NCBI GenBank assembly: GCA_947588735.1
Contig: CANQAD010000005.1
Coordinates: forward strand, 1-59,075
From: an uncultured Akkermansia sp.
GTDB taxonomy: Bacteria; Verrucomicrobiota; Verrucomicrobiia; Verrucomicrobiales; Akkermansiaceae
Length of the DNA stretch: 59,075 bases
Direction of reading: 5' to 3'
Below the pieces are notes generated by a model, which worked only from the letters and a program-made list of their open reading frames with translations, was not told where the DNA came from and did no database searches. This document shows, in pieces, positions 44,120-53,120 of this stretch (its first letter is position 1; every line of letters begins with the position of its first letter). Position numbers and translations under genes: made by a program.

Positions 44120-44678
44120 ACAAGGAGGACTCGATGAGATCGCAAATAAGGTGCCCCACAGCGATATGAAGCTCCTGGATGTGCGCGGAGGTATCAGCCG
44201 GCACCGGCAGTGCCAGATCCGCTACGGCTTGCATTTCTCCACCTTTGGCGCCCACAAGTGCGATGCAATGGATGCCCATTTTTTGAGCTTGTTGCATGGC
44301 CAGTATCACATTACGCGAGCTGCCAGAGGTGGACAGACCAATGAGTACATCTCCGGCAGCTCCCACGCCCTCCAATTGGCGCGCAAAAATTTGCTCAAAG
44401 GAGTAATCATTGGCAATAGCGGTGATATTGGAGGTATCTACCGTCAGCGAAAGGGCGGGCAGAGCAGGGCGGTTCAACTTGTAACGTCCGACCAGTTCTG
44501 CCGTTAAGTGTTGGGATTGCGAAGCGCTTCCTCCGTTGCCGCAAAAGATAATTTTATGTCCTGAGCGCAGGGCAGTCAGACACATCTGCGCAGCCTGTTC
44601 GATATGTGGAGCAAGAGAGCAGAGCTCCGTTGCCGCGCGAGATAATTGTTGCAATTGCTCGGTAATGTATGGTTGCAT
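44112..44678 (-). CDS. gmhA: Sedoheptulose-7-phosphate isomerase
   Basis: Converts sedoheptulose-7-phosphate to D-glycero-D-manno-heptose-7-phosphate, the first step of the pathway. The 188-aa SIS-domain protein has FCGNGGSASQSQHLTAELVG (about residue 44), LSTSGSSRNVI (about 113) and the C-terminal HIQELHIAVGHLICDLIE segment with catalytic His/Glu. The ATG at 44678 overlaps the hldE stop by one base (TGATG); the longer in-frame start at 44780 is rejected because it would run through hldE. Confidence 0.92.
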   Translation of the reverse strand: MQPYITEQLQQLSRAATELCSLAPHIEQAAQMCLTALRSGHKIIFCGNGGSASQSQHLTAELVGRYKLNRPALPALSLTVDTSNITAIANDYSFEQIFARQLEGVGAAGDVLIGLSTSGSSRNVILAMQQAQKMGIHCIALVGAKGGEMQAVADLALPVPADTSAHIQELHIAVGHLICDLIESSLYA

Positions 44679-46165
44679 CACTTCATTTTTTTGATGAGAT
44701 TGGACGTGGAATAGCCTCCCACTCGGGGAATCGTGACCACTTGCGCTCCATAGGTTTGGGCAAACCGCGCTTCCGGCCATTGGTCGATCGTGTAGCCTCC
44801 CTTGACCAGCACATCCGGCCGCAATCGTTCGATGATGTGCATCGGCGTATCTTCGTCAAAGAGAATCACCATGTCCACAAACTCCAGACTGGCGAGCAGC
44901 AGTGAACGTGTGGCTTCGTCTTGCACCGGTCGACTTTCCCCCTTTAGCCGCTGCACGCAAGCATCCGAATTGAGCGCTACCACCAACACATCGCACAGCT
45001 GACGCGCCGCCATAAAAGAGCTCAAATGCCCCATGTGACAACAGTCGAACACTCCATTGGTAAAGCCGATGCACTTGTTTTCTTGACGCAGATGGCGAAT
45101 GGCTTGTTCAGCTTGGTCAAGCGTCATGATTTTCCGTTCAGGCGGCAAAAAACTTAGGCTGTTGTGTTCATGCTCCTGGACAAGAGCATGCGCTACCTCA
45201 TCTGCCGTGACAGTAGCGGTGCCAAGTTTCGCCACCACCAGACCGGACGCTGCATTGGCTAGCCGCATGGCCGTCTCAATTGGCGTGCCGCAGCCGAGAG
45301 CAGCCCCCAGCATAGCCAGCGAAGTATCGCCCGCGCCGGAAACATCATAGACTTCCTTCGCCTGCGTGGGAATACGGAGAAAAGGTGGAGTCGCGTGCGG
45401 GGAGATAAGCGCCATGCCGTGCTCGCCAAGTGTGACGATGAGGTTGTCGATGTTCAAGCGCTTAATGAGCGCCAAGGCGAGTTCGGTAAGCCGCGATTCG
45501 AATTCTGGCGTGCGCGGGTCAGGCAGTGTGGCAGCTGTAGCTTGCGCAAACTCTTTCAGGTTCGGCTTGATAAGTGTCGCACCGCTGTATTTGGCATAAT
45601 CCACTCCCTTTGGATCGACAATGACTTGTTTTCCCAATTCACGGCAAACGCCTGTGAGCACGGGAGTCGTTTGCTCCGTGAGCAATCCCTTACCGTAGTC
45701 GGAAACCAGGACAACATCCACCTGTTGCACAAACCGCCGCACGATATTAGCGATACGTGGCAGCTCCTTTTGGAGAGAGGGTAGCGATTCCTCCCGATCT
45801 ACTCGCGAAAGGTGACTGCCAGAGGCAATGAGTCGCATTTTCACAATGGTTGGGAAACCAGACGGTCGGAAAAGCATGGGCTTTGCGCCGCATTCCTTGA
45901 GCATCTGCTCCACGCGGTCTCCCTCTGCATCTCGCCCTACAAGCCCAACTACAGATACACTGCACCCCAGCGCACGTAGGTTTGCCACCACGTTCCCTGC
46001 GCCACCCAGCATTTCTTTCTGTTCGTGGATTTGAAAAACGGGTACCGGCGCCTCCGGCGAAATTCGCTCGACTTTGCCGTATGTGAAGCGATCCAGCATC
46101 AAATCCCCGACTACGAGGACGCGCACCTTTGCCAGCGAACGCAGTGTTTCAATCAATGATACCAT
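44678..46165 (-). CDS. hldE: Bifunctional heptose-7-phosphate kinase / heptose-1-phosphate adenylyltransferase
   Basis: Phosphorylates heptose-7-phosphate at C1 and later adenylylates heptose-1-phosphate. The 495-aa protein has an N-terminal PfkB-type kinase (VVGDLMLDRFTYGKVERISPEAP; GGAGNVVANL about 55; DVSGAGDT about 275) and a C-terminal nucleotidyltransferase starting at GFTNGVFDCCHMGH (about 367) with the HxGH motif. With gmhA, gmhB and hldD it makes the complete ADP-heptose pathway in one operon, of which it is the first gene. The start is 14 nt from a consensus -10 box. Confidence 0.94.
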   Translation of the reverse strand: MVSLIETLRSLAKVRVLVVGDLMLDRFTYGKVERISPEAPVPVFQIHEQKEMLGGAGNVVANLRALGCSVSVVGLVGRDAEGDRVEQMLKECGAKPMLFRPSGFPTIVKMRLIASGSHLSRVDREESLPSLQKELPRIANIVRRFVQQVDVVLVSDYGKGLLTEQTTPVLTGVCRELGKQVIVDPKGVDYAKYSGATLIKPNLKEFAQATAATLPDPRTPEFESRLTELALALIKRLNIDNLIVTLGEHGMALISPHATPPFLRIPTQAKEVYDVSGAGDTSLAMLGAALGCGTPIETAMRLANAASGLVVAKLGTATVTADEVAHALVQEHEHNSLSFLPPERKIMTLDQAEQAIRHLRQENKCIGFTNGVFDCCHMGHLSSFMAARQLCDVLVVALNSDACVQRLKGESRPVQDEATRSLLLASLEFVDMVILFDEDTPMHIIERLRPDVLVKGGYTIDQWPEARFAQTYGAQVVTIPRVGGYSTSNLIKKMK

Positions 46166-46179
46166 GGAGAACGCCCTGC

Positions 46180-46208
46180 ATTATACTGTCAGATACTCCC
46201 CATGGCAA
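46180..46208 (-). promoter_or_regulatory. hldE operon promoter
   Basis: On the minus strand, TTGCCA (46208-46203), 17 bp, perfect TATAAT (46185-46180). The predicted leader is about 7 nt. Confidence 0.7.
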
Positions 46209-46242
46209 GCAGAAAGAAAAGCTTTTTACACAAAGAATTACC

Positions 46243-46271
46243 TTGCTAAAGGCAGCGCAATTTGGTAGATT
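46243..46271 (+). promoter_or_regulatory. Heptosyltransferase promoter
   Basis: TTGCTA (46243-46248), 17 bp ending in TGG, TAGATT (46266-46271). It is divergent from the hldE promoter; the two -35 boxes are 34 bp apart. Confidence 0.55.
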
Positions 46272-46284
46272 GGAGCGAGAGGTG

Positions 46285-47199
46285 ATGAAGAAGACACTGA
46301 TCATCAAGCATGGAGCGCTGGGGGATGTAGCATTGGCTATGGGGACGTTGCAAGCGTTGCATCGTGAGCACCCGGATGCAGAGTTATGGTTGCTGACGGC
46401 CAGGTGTTTTTTCCCGATTGCGCAGGCAGTGGGGATTTTCACCGGCTGTATGGAAGACAACCGGGGAGGCAAGGTGGAGACGCTGCGTGTGTTGCGCGGC
46501 ATTGCGCGAAGCGGATTCACCGATATTTATGACTTTCAGCAGTCACAGCGGGCGCGTCTCTACAGGCGGGTGCTTCGCTTCATCTGGCCGCGTGGGGTGT
46601 ACCGCTGGGTGGATACCAAAACCCAGAAACTCATCACCATTACCAAAAAACGCAGTTGGGGCGTGGGCCGGGCGCAGGTGTGTCCTATCCATATCCCATG
46701 GGAAAAGACGGATTTAAGCACTATGCATGCTGATGGTAAGCATTTTAATCTCCTGCCGCAACGCTACGTGCTCTTTATTCCCGGCTGTTCTGCCAAGCAC
46801 CCCTACAAGCGCTGGCCTGTGGAGAGGTATGGCGAGTTGGCTGATCGCCTAGGGCGTTTGGGGCTTTTTGTGGTGGTGCTGGGCACGCGAGATGAGGCAG
46901 CCGAAGGCGAGGCTCTAGCCCGTGGACGCGACTGGGTGGTAAACATGGTAGGTCTGACCGCACTCAACGATGTTCCCCAAGTGGCGCTGCGTTCGCTCGC
47001 CGTGGTGGGCAATGATACCGGGCCATCCCACATGGCTGCCATGACTGGTCGCTTTACCATTGGTCTTTTCGATCAACGCAACGCGCGCAGTGTACTGCGG
47101 GGAGATCATGTGGCTAACATTATTTCCTCCGGCGGCGTGGAGCGCATCAGTGTGGATGAGGTATGGATGAGGTTGTTGCCGGAAGTGCAGCGTGCCTGA
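46285..47199 (+). CDS. Heptosyltransferase-like glycosyltransferase (GT9)
   Basis: Probably adds ADP-heptose to the growing LPS core at the inner face of the inner membrane. The 304-aa GT9 protein begins IIKHGALGDVALAMGTL, where the conserved LGD/IGD loop binds the sugar nucleotide. It then has AELWLLTARCFFPIAQ, the central FIPGCSAKHPYKRWPVERYGEL (about residue 160), and the C-terminal VVGNDTGPSHMAAMTG (about 237). The ATG at 46285 is preferred over longer starts because of the GAGAGG just upstream, the promoter position and the family N-terminus. Divergence from the ADP-heptose operon supports this donor; other GT9 donors are possible. Confidence 0.82.
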   Translation: MKKTLIIKHGALGDVALAMGTLQALHREHPDAELWLLTARCFFPIAQAVGIFTGCMEDNRGGKVETLRVLRGIARSGFTDIYDFQQSQRARLYRRVLRFIWPRGVYRWVDTKTQKLITITKKRSWGVGRAQVCPIHIPWEKTDLSTMHADGKHFNLLPQRYVLFIPGCSAKHPYKRWPVERYGELADRLGRLGLFVVVLGTRDEAAEGEALARGRDWVVNMVGLTALNDVPQVALRSLAVVGNDTGPSHMAAMTGRFTIGLFDQRNARSVLRGDHVANIISSGGVERISVDEVWMRLLPEVQRA

Positions 47200-47206
47200 G
47201 GGCACC

Positions 47207-49174
47207 TTATTTCGTTGGCGCAGAAGTGAGTCTGTCGATTTTCTCGCTCAGCTCGGCCCAATGAGTGAACAGCGATTCGTTTTCGCACTCCAGTTGCGCA
47301 TACTCTTCGGTGAGAGTGTGCAGCAGCTCGGCATCGGAGGTCACATCCGGATTGCCTAGCAGTTCGATGATTTCTAACTTTCGTGCATCACGCGTAGCGA
47401 TGTCCTCTTCTGTCTTTTTGAGTTCATTTTGAAGAGGTTTGATAATACGAGCGATACGCTCGCGTTCCTGAGCACGTTCACGGCGCAACGCTTGGCGACT
47501 TTTCTCGGCCAGGCGAAGGACTTCGGAGGCTTTTTTGCCCGCAAAATCGGAGTTGTTGGCTGCATATGCCTCAACCTTCTCAAGATATTGGCTTACATTC
47601 CCATAGAAGAGACGTGGATTAGATCCTGGTCGGAACTCTAACACCTTGTTGACCAGCGGGTCCAGGAAGCTTCTGTTGTGCGAAACGATGCAAAAAGATC
47701 CAGGGTATTCCTCCAATGCTCGCTTCAAAACATCTTGGCTCTCAAAGTCCAAGTGATTGGTAGGCTCATCCATAATCAAGAAGTTGGCCGGATGCAGCAG
47801 CATGCACACCAGCGCGACACGCGATTTCTCTCCGCCGGAGAGCACCCCAATACGCTTAAAAACGTCATCCCCACGAAATAGAAAGCAGCCTAATATGTTC
47901 CGAACGATAGGAAGCGTCTCCCGCGAGGCTGCTCTTTCCACACATTCAAGTACCGTCTGAGTGGGATCCAACACATCTGCGTGCGTCTGTGAGAAAAAAG
48001 CGATGCGGGTATGGTGACCAAACTTAACCTCGCCCACATCAGGGGCTTCCGTCATGGAAATTAAACGAGAAAAAGTAGATTTGCCGGAGCCGTTCACGCC
48101 AACGATCGCGATGCGGTCGCCCTTTTCCATGCGAAAATCAAAATCCTTCAGCAGGCAGATGTCACCGTAGGCTTTCCAGACCTTTTGCATTTCTACAACT
48201 GTGGCGCCACCCGCCGGTGCAGCGGGAAAGTGAAAGGACATAACTTCTTCCTCATTTTCTTCTTCAATCAGTTCAATTTTTTCGAGCTGTTTGAGGCGGC
48301 TTTGAGCTTGGGTTGCTTTACTGGCTTTGTAGCGGAAGCGATCGATGAAGGCGCGTGTTCTTTCGATCTGTTTGCGTTGATTTTTCGCGGCTTTCTTGCG
48401 GGCTTCTCGTCGGGCAGCGCTCTCTTTCAGGTAATATGAGAGATTACCGGCGTATTCTTCAGCTCGCCCATGGTGCAGGGCAATTGTGCGCGACACCAAG
48501 GAATCCAGCAACGCCACATCGTGTGAGATCATGCAAATCGCCCCACGGTAACCGCGCAGATAGTGTTCCATCCATCGCTGGCTTTGTAAATCTAGGTGAT
48601 TGGTGGGTTCATCGAGCAGCAGGATTTCCGGCTCTTGAAGCAGTAGCTTTGCCAGTGCAATGCGCATTTGCCAACCGCCGGAAAACTCGCCGCAGTCACG
48701 TGTAAAATCTTCCTCGCTAAAGCCAAGTCCACGCAAAATGGTTTCGGCTCTCGGGCGTAGAGAGTGGGCATCATGATCCTGTAAAACGAGTTCCAGTCGC
48801 CCCAGTTCTTCCACGGTGTCGCTGTAAGCTGGGTTATCCGGTTTAATACTCTGAAGTTCATCAGATAATATATTAATTTGACGGCTTATTTCAGCAATAC
48901 TGCCTACGGAGTTGAGCAGTTCTTGCAGCAGGGGTGTGCCGGAAAGGTGGATACCCTCTTGCGGCAGGTAGCCCACGCGCGTGTGATGTGGCAGAATGAC
49001 TCGTCCTGCATCCGGTTGGATGCTACCAATAATGCACTTCATGAGCGTGGACTTTCCGGCGCCGTTGTGTCCGGCGAAAGCCACCCGCTCCCCCCGCTCC
49101 ACCACAAAGGAAAGCTCATCAAACAGAACCCGTGCGCCGTAGGCTACACGAAGTCCCTGAACAGCAAACTCCAT
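47207..49174 (-). CDS. ABC-F family ATPase
   Basis: A duplicated ABC ATPase without membrane segments; family members act on the ribosome E/P site in translation control or antibiotic protection. The 655-aa protein has in the first half GHNGAGKST, FSGGWQMRIAL and ILLLDEPTNHLD, an inter-domain linker with basic RFRYKASKATQAQSRLKQLE (about 275-295), in the second half GVNGSGKST, LSGGEKSRVAL and IMDEPTNHLD, and a C-terminal coiled coil (about 550-650) as in Uup/YheS types. Subfamily cannot be fixed from motifs. It ends 7 bp from the convergent heptosyltransferase and starts 3 bp after the cyclophilin stop. Confidence 0.9.
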   Translation of the reverse strand: MEFAVQGLRVAYGARVLFDELSFVVERGERVAFAGHNGAGKSTLMKCIIGSIQPDAGRVILPHHTRVGYLPQEGIHLSGTPLLQELLNSVGSIAEISRQINILSDELQSIKPDNPAYSDTVEELGRLELVLQDHDAHSLRPRAETILRGLGFSEEDFTRDCGEFSGGWQMRIALAKLLLQEPEILLLDEPTNHLDLQSQRWMEHYLRGYRGAICMISHDVALLDSLVSRTIALHHGRAEEYAGNLSYYLKESAARREARKKAAKNQRKQIERTRAFIDRFRYKASKATQAQSRLKQLEKIELIEEENEEEVMSFHFPAAPAGGATVVEMQKVWKAYGDICLLKDFDFRMEKGDRIAIVGVNGSGKSTFSRLISMTEAPDVGEVKFGHHTRIAFFSQTHADVLDPTQTVLECVERAASRETLPIVRNILGCFLFRGDDVFKRIGVLSGGEKSRVALVCMLLHPANFLIMDEPTNHLDFESQDVLKRALEEYPGSFCIVSHNRSFLDPLVNKVLEFRPGSNPRLFYGNVSQYLEKVEAYAANNSDFAGKKASEVLRLAEKSRQALRRERAQERERIARIIKPLQNELKKTEEDIATRDARKLEIIELLGNPDVTSDAELLHTLTEEYAQLECENESLFTHWAELSEKIDRLTSAPTK

Positions 49175-49177
49175 GCC

Positions 49178-49705
49178 CTATTTGGCATTCAGCGTGGCAT
49201 TCCAGCGGCTGATGTTCTTTTCCTGCTCGGCAAAGAGATCGGTGCAGTCATCGTGAATTTCAATGGCGGTGATCTTGTCTCCCTGAGACACAGCATTCAC
49301 CACGGCCTGATCCTGTGAACTTTCCACCTCGCCGAAGATGGTGTGCTTGCCATTGAGCCACTCGGTAGGCACGTGGGTAATGAAGAATTGGGAGCCATTG
49401 GTGCCATGTCCCATCCAATCCAGACCTGCGTTAGCCATAGCCAGCAGTCCGGGCTTGGTGAATTTGAGGGTAGGAATGCACTCATCATCAAACTTGTACC
49501 CAGGACCACCGCATCCAGTTCCCTCCGGGTCGCCGCCTTGGATCATGAAGTCCGCTATTACGCGGTGAAAGGTTAGGCCATCGTAAAAGCCGTGCTTTGC
49601 CAAGTTCAGAAAGCTAGCAGCTGTCACCGGCGTCTTGGATGCAAATACCGTGAGTCGGATATCTCCCTTGCTCGTCTTCAGCGTAATATGTTTGTCCGTT
49701 GCCAT
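49178..49705 (-). CDS. Peptidyl-prolyl cis-trans isomerase (cyclophilin type)
   Basis: Speeds proline isomerisation during folding. The 175-aa protein has the cyclophilin core: [30 protein letters not shown] (split here into the catalytic Arg in FHRVI and the QGGDP loop), [24 protein letters not shown] with the conserved Phe and His, and no signal peptide, so it is cytoplasmic. The last about 20 residues extend beyond the usual fold. It is probably co-transcribed with the ABC-F gene. The start codon lies 6 nt after the -10 box. Confidence 0.92.
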   Translation of the reverse strand: MATDKHITLKTSKGDIRLTVFASKTPVTAASFLNLAKHGFYDGLTFHRVIADFMIQGGDPEGTGCGGPGYKFDDECIPTLKFTKPGLLAMANAGLDWMGHGTNGSQFFITHVPTEWLNGKHTIFGEVESSQDQAVVNAVSQGDKITAIEIHDDCTDLFAEQEKNISRWNATLNAK

Positions 49706-49711
49706 GTCCGC

Positions 49712-49740
49712 AGCATACCATTCGGACGTTCGCTTGACAA
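49712..49740 (-). promoter_or_regulatory. Cyclophilin/ABC-F promoter
   Basis: On the minus strand, TTGTCA (49740-49735), 17 bp ending in TGG, TATGCT (49717-49712). Six nt remain to the ATG at 49705, so a leaderless mRNA is predicted. Confidence 0.6.
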
Positions 49741-49768
49741 GTCAAAAGACCTCAATCGAGTTGCGAGC

Positions 49769-49797
49769 TTGACAAACGGGGGGCAATTTGGTACCAT
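49769..49797 (+). promoter_or_regulatory. Promoter of the acyl-CoA/ACP synthetase gene
   Basis: Consensus TTGACA (49769-49774), 17 bp ending in TGG, TACCAT (49792-49797). The likely start of transcription is near 49804, before both candidate start codons (49812 and 49854). Confidence 0.6.
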
Positions 49798-49853
49798 CCG
49801 CCCACGTTCCTATGACAGCATCTCTCAATGTACATGGACAGGAGAATTTGGTG

Positions 49854-51989
49854 ATGCCGGGCTTTTACATGCCCAATCGGTTAAGCATTCGCACGGGGAA
49901 GGCGCTGCACCATTTGTTGAAAGGCAGGGTGTGTTATTTGGTGGACAGCACATTTCCGCCGGCTCCGGAAATCATGGAGTACCTCAAGACGAAAGATATA
50001 TCTATTGAGTATTTTGATTTTCGGCATACGACGTCACGTGCCGTGCGCGAGCAAATTCTTACGCACATGAATGCGGGGCAGAGTGTGGTGTTTTTACCGG
50101 GGCAGGTGGCCAAGACGCGTGGTACACTGGCGGATGTCCCCTCGCCTTTTCTGAGGCACGTCGGGAGCCTGCATATTGCGCCAGTACCTGTATTCTTAGG
50201 GTACTATGGCGACACACTCATGACTTTGTACCGTGAGCGTGAAGATGAGGGCTGCTGCGAGGAGTTCCATATACTCCCCAAGCTGTCGCCGGGGCCGCAG
50301 ACGGGCGAGCGCCTGCTGTCGGCATGGTTGGAGAAAGGAGAGGAGTTGTTTTCTTCGCGTCCGCTTTTGGAAGAATCACTTACAACGCATATTGTACGAG
50401 CAATGCGAACCCATCCGAATGTGGAAATGGTGGATGGGATGACAGGGGCGAAGTTGCCGAACTTCAAGTTACTCGGAGTGGCGATGACAGTGGCGAGAGT
50501 GCTGCGCAAGCGAGGTGACAGGCGTATTGGTATTATCTTGCCGCCCGGCCCGGGAGGCACGATTGGATTGGTTTCCTGCTTGTTGGCGGGGATTACACCG
50601 GTGATGATCAATTACGCCAGTTCACGTGCCTCTTTTGAGAGTACTGTGCGCCAAGCTGAGCTCAAAACCTTTATCACTGCGCGCAAGTTCATGGAGAAGC
50701 TGCCAAACTTTCCATGGCCGCCCCAAGAGCAGCTTATCCTGGTGGAAGATCTGCTACGCACGCTCTCTAAGCCTGCCCTCATTGCCAACGTGTTGTTGGC
50801 TAAGGCCGCTCCGGCATCTGTCATCTGCAAAATGTGCGATACGGATGCGCACCACGGGGATGATGAAGCGGTAATGCTTTTCACCTCGGGTTCCTCTGGG
50901 GAGCCGAAGGGGGTAGCGCTCACGCACCGCATGGTGCTGGCTAACGTGGCCCAGTGCTCTTGCCGCATACCGTTGCAGGATGAAAAATTTTTAGGAAGTT
51001 TACCAATTTTTCACAGTTTTGGACTCACGGTAACGTTGATGCTTCCGTTGCTGTGTGGCTATCCTATTTGCGCTTACCCGAACCCAACTGAAGCGCGGAC
51101 ACTCTGTGAACTGGTGAGGAAATATAAACTCACCCTTTTGGCCACGACTCCCACGTTTGCTCGCGCCATGTTGCGCCGGGCCGATGGGGATACTTTCGCT
51201 TCCATTCACCATTTCATTGTGGGTGCGGAGAAACTGCAGCCGGATCTGGAAGAAGAGTACAAGCGCAAGTGCGGAGTTTCTTTGCTGGAAGGCTATGGGT
51301 TGACTGAGGCAACTCCCGTATGTTCCCTGAACATACAAGATGCGCCGCTGGTGCCTGGGTCAGCCTTCTACGTACCTGGTATGGTGAAACGCAGTATTGG
51401 AGCGCCGTTACCTGGCATTGCTGTGCGGATTACCGATGTAGAGGACGATACCAGAGAACTTTCCCTCACGGAACGAGGCATGATCTGGTTCCGAGGCGCC
51501 AATGTCTTTCGCGGCTATGTAGGCAGGCCTGAGCTCAATGATTCCATCTTCAAGGACGGTTGGTTCAAGAGCGGCGATATTGGGCAACTTGATCTCAATG
51601 GTTTCATTACGCTTGGCGGACGCCTCTCGCGCTTCTCCAAGATTGGCGGCGAAATGGTGCCGCACGAGGGTATTGAACTTGCCATTTCTCAGATTTTAAA
51701 ACTTGCTCCGGAAGATGGGGTTCAGATTGCCGTAACCGGCGTAGTGGATGAGCAGAAGGGAGAAGCTCTTGTGTTGCTCTCTGCCTTGCCGCAGCACCAG
51801 CGCAGTTCGCAAGAGCATGCCATTCTCAGCGATCTGCGTTCAAAACTTGCTGAGCAGGATCTGCCTAATCTTTGGGCGCCGCGATATCTGGTTCCGGTGG
51901 AGGCGATACCCGTGTTGGCTACTGGTAAGTTGGACCTGCGCGGCTGTCGTTTGTTGGCCGAGGAAGCTCTTATCGAAGGGCAAGATTAG
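49854..51989 (+). CDS. Acyl-CoA/acyl-ACP synthetase-like protein with PlsC-like N-terminus
   Basis: A 711-aa protein. Residues about 220-700 form an AMP-binding (adenylate-forming) domain: MLFTSGSSGEPKGVAL (P-loop), LEGYGLTEATPVCSL, FKSGDIGQLDLNGFITLGGR and the C-terminal lysine in TGKLD. The first about 180 residues resemble a degenerate acyltransferase (VVFLPGQVAKTRG like the PlsC FPEGxxTR motif; APVPVFLGYYGDTL) but lack a clear HX4D. The layout recalls Aas, which activates fatty acids onto ACP and re-acylates lysophospholipids. The ATG at 49854 is chosen for AGGAG 9 nt upstream; the ATG at 49812 would give a near-leaderless mRNA and remains possible. Its substrate is inferred only at the fatty-acid level. 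Confidence 0.75.
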   Translation: MPGFYMPNRLSIRTGKALHHLLKGRVCYLVDSTFPPAPEIMEYLKTKDISIEYFDFRHTTSRAVREQILTHMNAGQSVVFLPGQVAKTRGTLADVPSPFLRHVGSLHIAPVPVFLGYYGDTLMTLYREREDEGCCEEFHILPKLSPGPQTGERLLSAWLEKGEELFSSRPLLEESLTTHIVRAMRTHPNVEMVDGMTGAKLPNFKLLGVAMTVARVLRKRGDRRIGIILPPGPGGTIGLVSCLLAGITPVMINYASSRASFESTVRQAELKTFITARKFMEKLPNFPWPPQEQLILVEDLLRTLSKPALIANVLLAKAAPASVICKMCDTDAHHGDDEAVMLFTSGSSGEPKGVALTHRMVLANVAQCSCRIPLQDEKFLGSLPIFHSFGLTVTLMLPLLCGYPICAYPNPTEARTLCELVRKYKLTLLATTPTFARAMLRRADGDTFASIHHFIVGAEKLQPDLEEEYKRKCGVSLLEGYGLTEATPVCSLNIQDAPLVPGSAFYVPGMVKRSIGAPLPGIAVRITDVEDDTRELSLTERGMIWFRGANVFRGYVGRPELNDSIFKDGWFKSGDIGQLDLNGFITLGGRLSRFSKIGGEMVPHEGIELAISQILKLAPEDGVQIAVTGVVDEQKGEALVLLSALPQHQRSSQEHAILSDLRSKLAEQDLPNLWAPRYLVPVEAIPVLATGKLDLRGCRLLAEEALIEGQD

Positions 51990-52053
51990 TGTCCCGCGTT
52001 GACCATTGGTTTCTACCGAATCCGAAATGCCTTTGTCAATAAGCTATTTTTTC

Positions 52054-52082
52054 TTGACAATATGGCGCAACTTTTGTAGATA
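52054..52082 (+). promoter_or_regulatory. Promoter of the sialic-acid locus
   Basis: TTGACA (52054-52059), 17 bp, TAGATA (52077-52082). The predicted leader is about 16 nt. No operator for a NanR-type regulator was recognised. Confidence 0.6.
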
Positions 52083-52104
52083 ATAGCTGAGAATCAGACT
52101 GGGT

Positions 52105-53118
52105 ATGGGTACGCAGGAACCAGCTCACGCACTAGTATGGGAAAAACTACCGAACTTACCGGATGCCGAGGGCTTTGCCGGTATGTACGCCGGGGTCGCC
52201 ATGGATACTCGAACTGGAGAGTCTTGTCTGGTAGCCGCCGGTGGAGCCAATTTCCCGGGGAAACCTCTTTGGGAGGGCGGGTCCAAGCGTTGGACGGATC
52301 GTGCATTTATGCTCACTCTTGGAGCCACGGAATGGGAAGAGCCGGTCAAGTTGCCTAAACCTATGGGGTACGGCGCTACGGTATCTTTGCCACAGGGTGT
52401 GATGTTCATTGGAGGGTGCAATGCAGAGGAAGGCGTGTTTCGAGATTGTTTGTTAATTTCATTGAGCGGTGGGGCACTGCAAATTACCCCCCTTCAGCCG
52501 CTTCCTGTGGGGCTCACAGGGCACGCGGCAGCATTGCTGCATGACAAAGTCTATGTGCTTGGTGGCAGTTTGGCGCCAGGTGAGCAAGATGCGCAGAATT
52601 CGCTCTTTATCTACGATCCTGCCGTTGACGCATGGAGCGAAGGTGAGGCGTTGCCGGCCAAGGGACGATTTCTACATCAAATGGCTGCGACTAATGGTAC
52701 TCTCTATGTGCTTGGTGGCATAGGTATCAAACCAGGTGAAAATGGCCGCATGGTGCGTGACATGCTTACTGAGGCCTGGGCTTACACCCCGCATGAAGGA
52801 TGGGATCGTGTGGCAGACATGCCCCGGTTCTGTGCTGCTGCACCCACCCCTGCGCCCGTTTCGCCGCAGGGAATCATCTATCTGCTTGGCGGTGATGATG
52901 CCTCGGTTAAGGGGGTGAGTTCCCCACAGAATCACCCCGGTTTCCACAGTGCCAGCCTCAGTTATTCCCCCATGAGCAACGCATGGAGAGAGGAGGGACC
53001 CATCCCTGCTGCTCGCGCCGTGTTGCCCTGCGCTATGTGGGGAGGGAAAGCAGTTATTTTTAATGGGGAACAACGTCCCGGTAAACGTTCTAGTGAGGTG
53101 TGGGCCGTTTCGTTTTAA
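52105..53118 (+). CDS. Kelch-type mutarotase, NanM-like (cytoplasmic form)
   Basis: A 337-aa beta-propeller with kelch motifs (VMFIGGCN, VYVLGGSL, LYVLGGIG, IYLLGGDD) and the family signature CLVAAGGANFPGKPLW near residue 41. It resembles the NanM/cyclically permuted mutarotase family, which interconverts alpha and beta N-acetylneuraminate. Unlike the following paralogue it has no signal peptide, so it should act in the cytoplasm. It begins the run of mutarotase, mutarotase, MFS transporter and sialidase, which supports a sialic-acid role. Kelch propellers are versatile, so another sugar is possible. Confidence 0.78.
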   Translation: MGTQEPAHALVWEKLPNLPDAEGFAGMYAGVAMDTRTGESCLVAAGGANFPGKPLWEGGSKRWTDRAFMLTLGATEWEEPVKLPKPMGYGATVSLPQGVMFIGGCNAEEGVFRDCLLISLSGGALQITPLQPLPVGLTGHAAALLHDKVYVLGGSLAPGEQDAQNSLFIYDPAVDAWSEGEALPAKGRFLHQMAATNGTLYVLGGIGIKPGENGRMVRDMLTEAWAYTPHEGWDRVADMPRFCAAAPTPAPVSPQGIIYLLGGDDASVKGVSSPQNHPGFHSASLSYSPMSNAWREEGPIPAARAVLPCAMWGGKAVIFNGEQRPGKRSSEVWAVSF

Positions 53119-53120
53119 CA

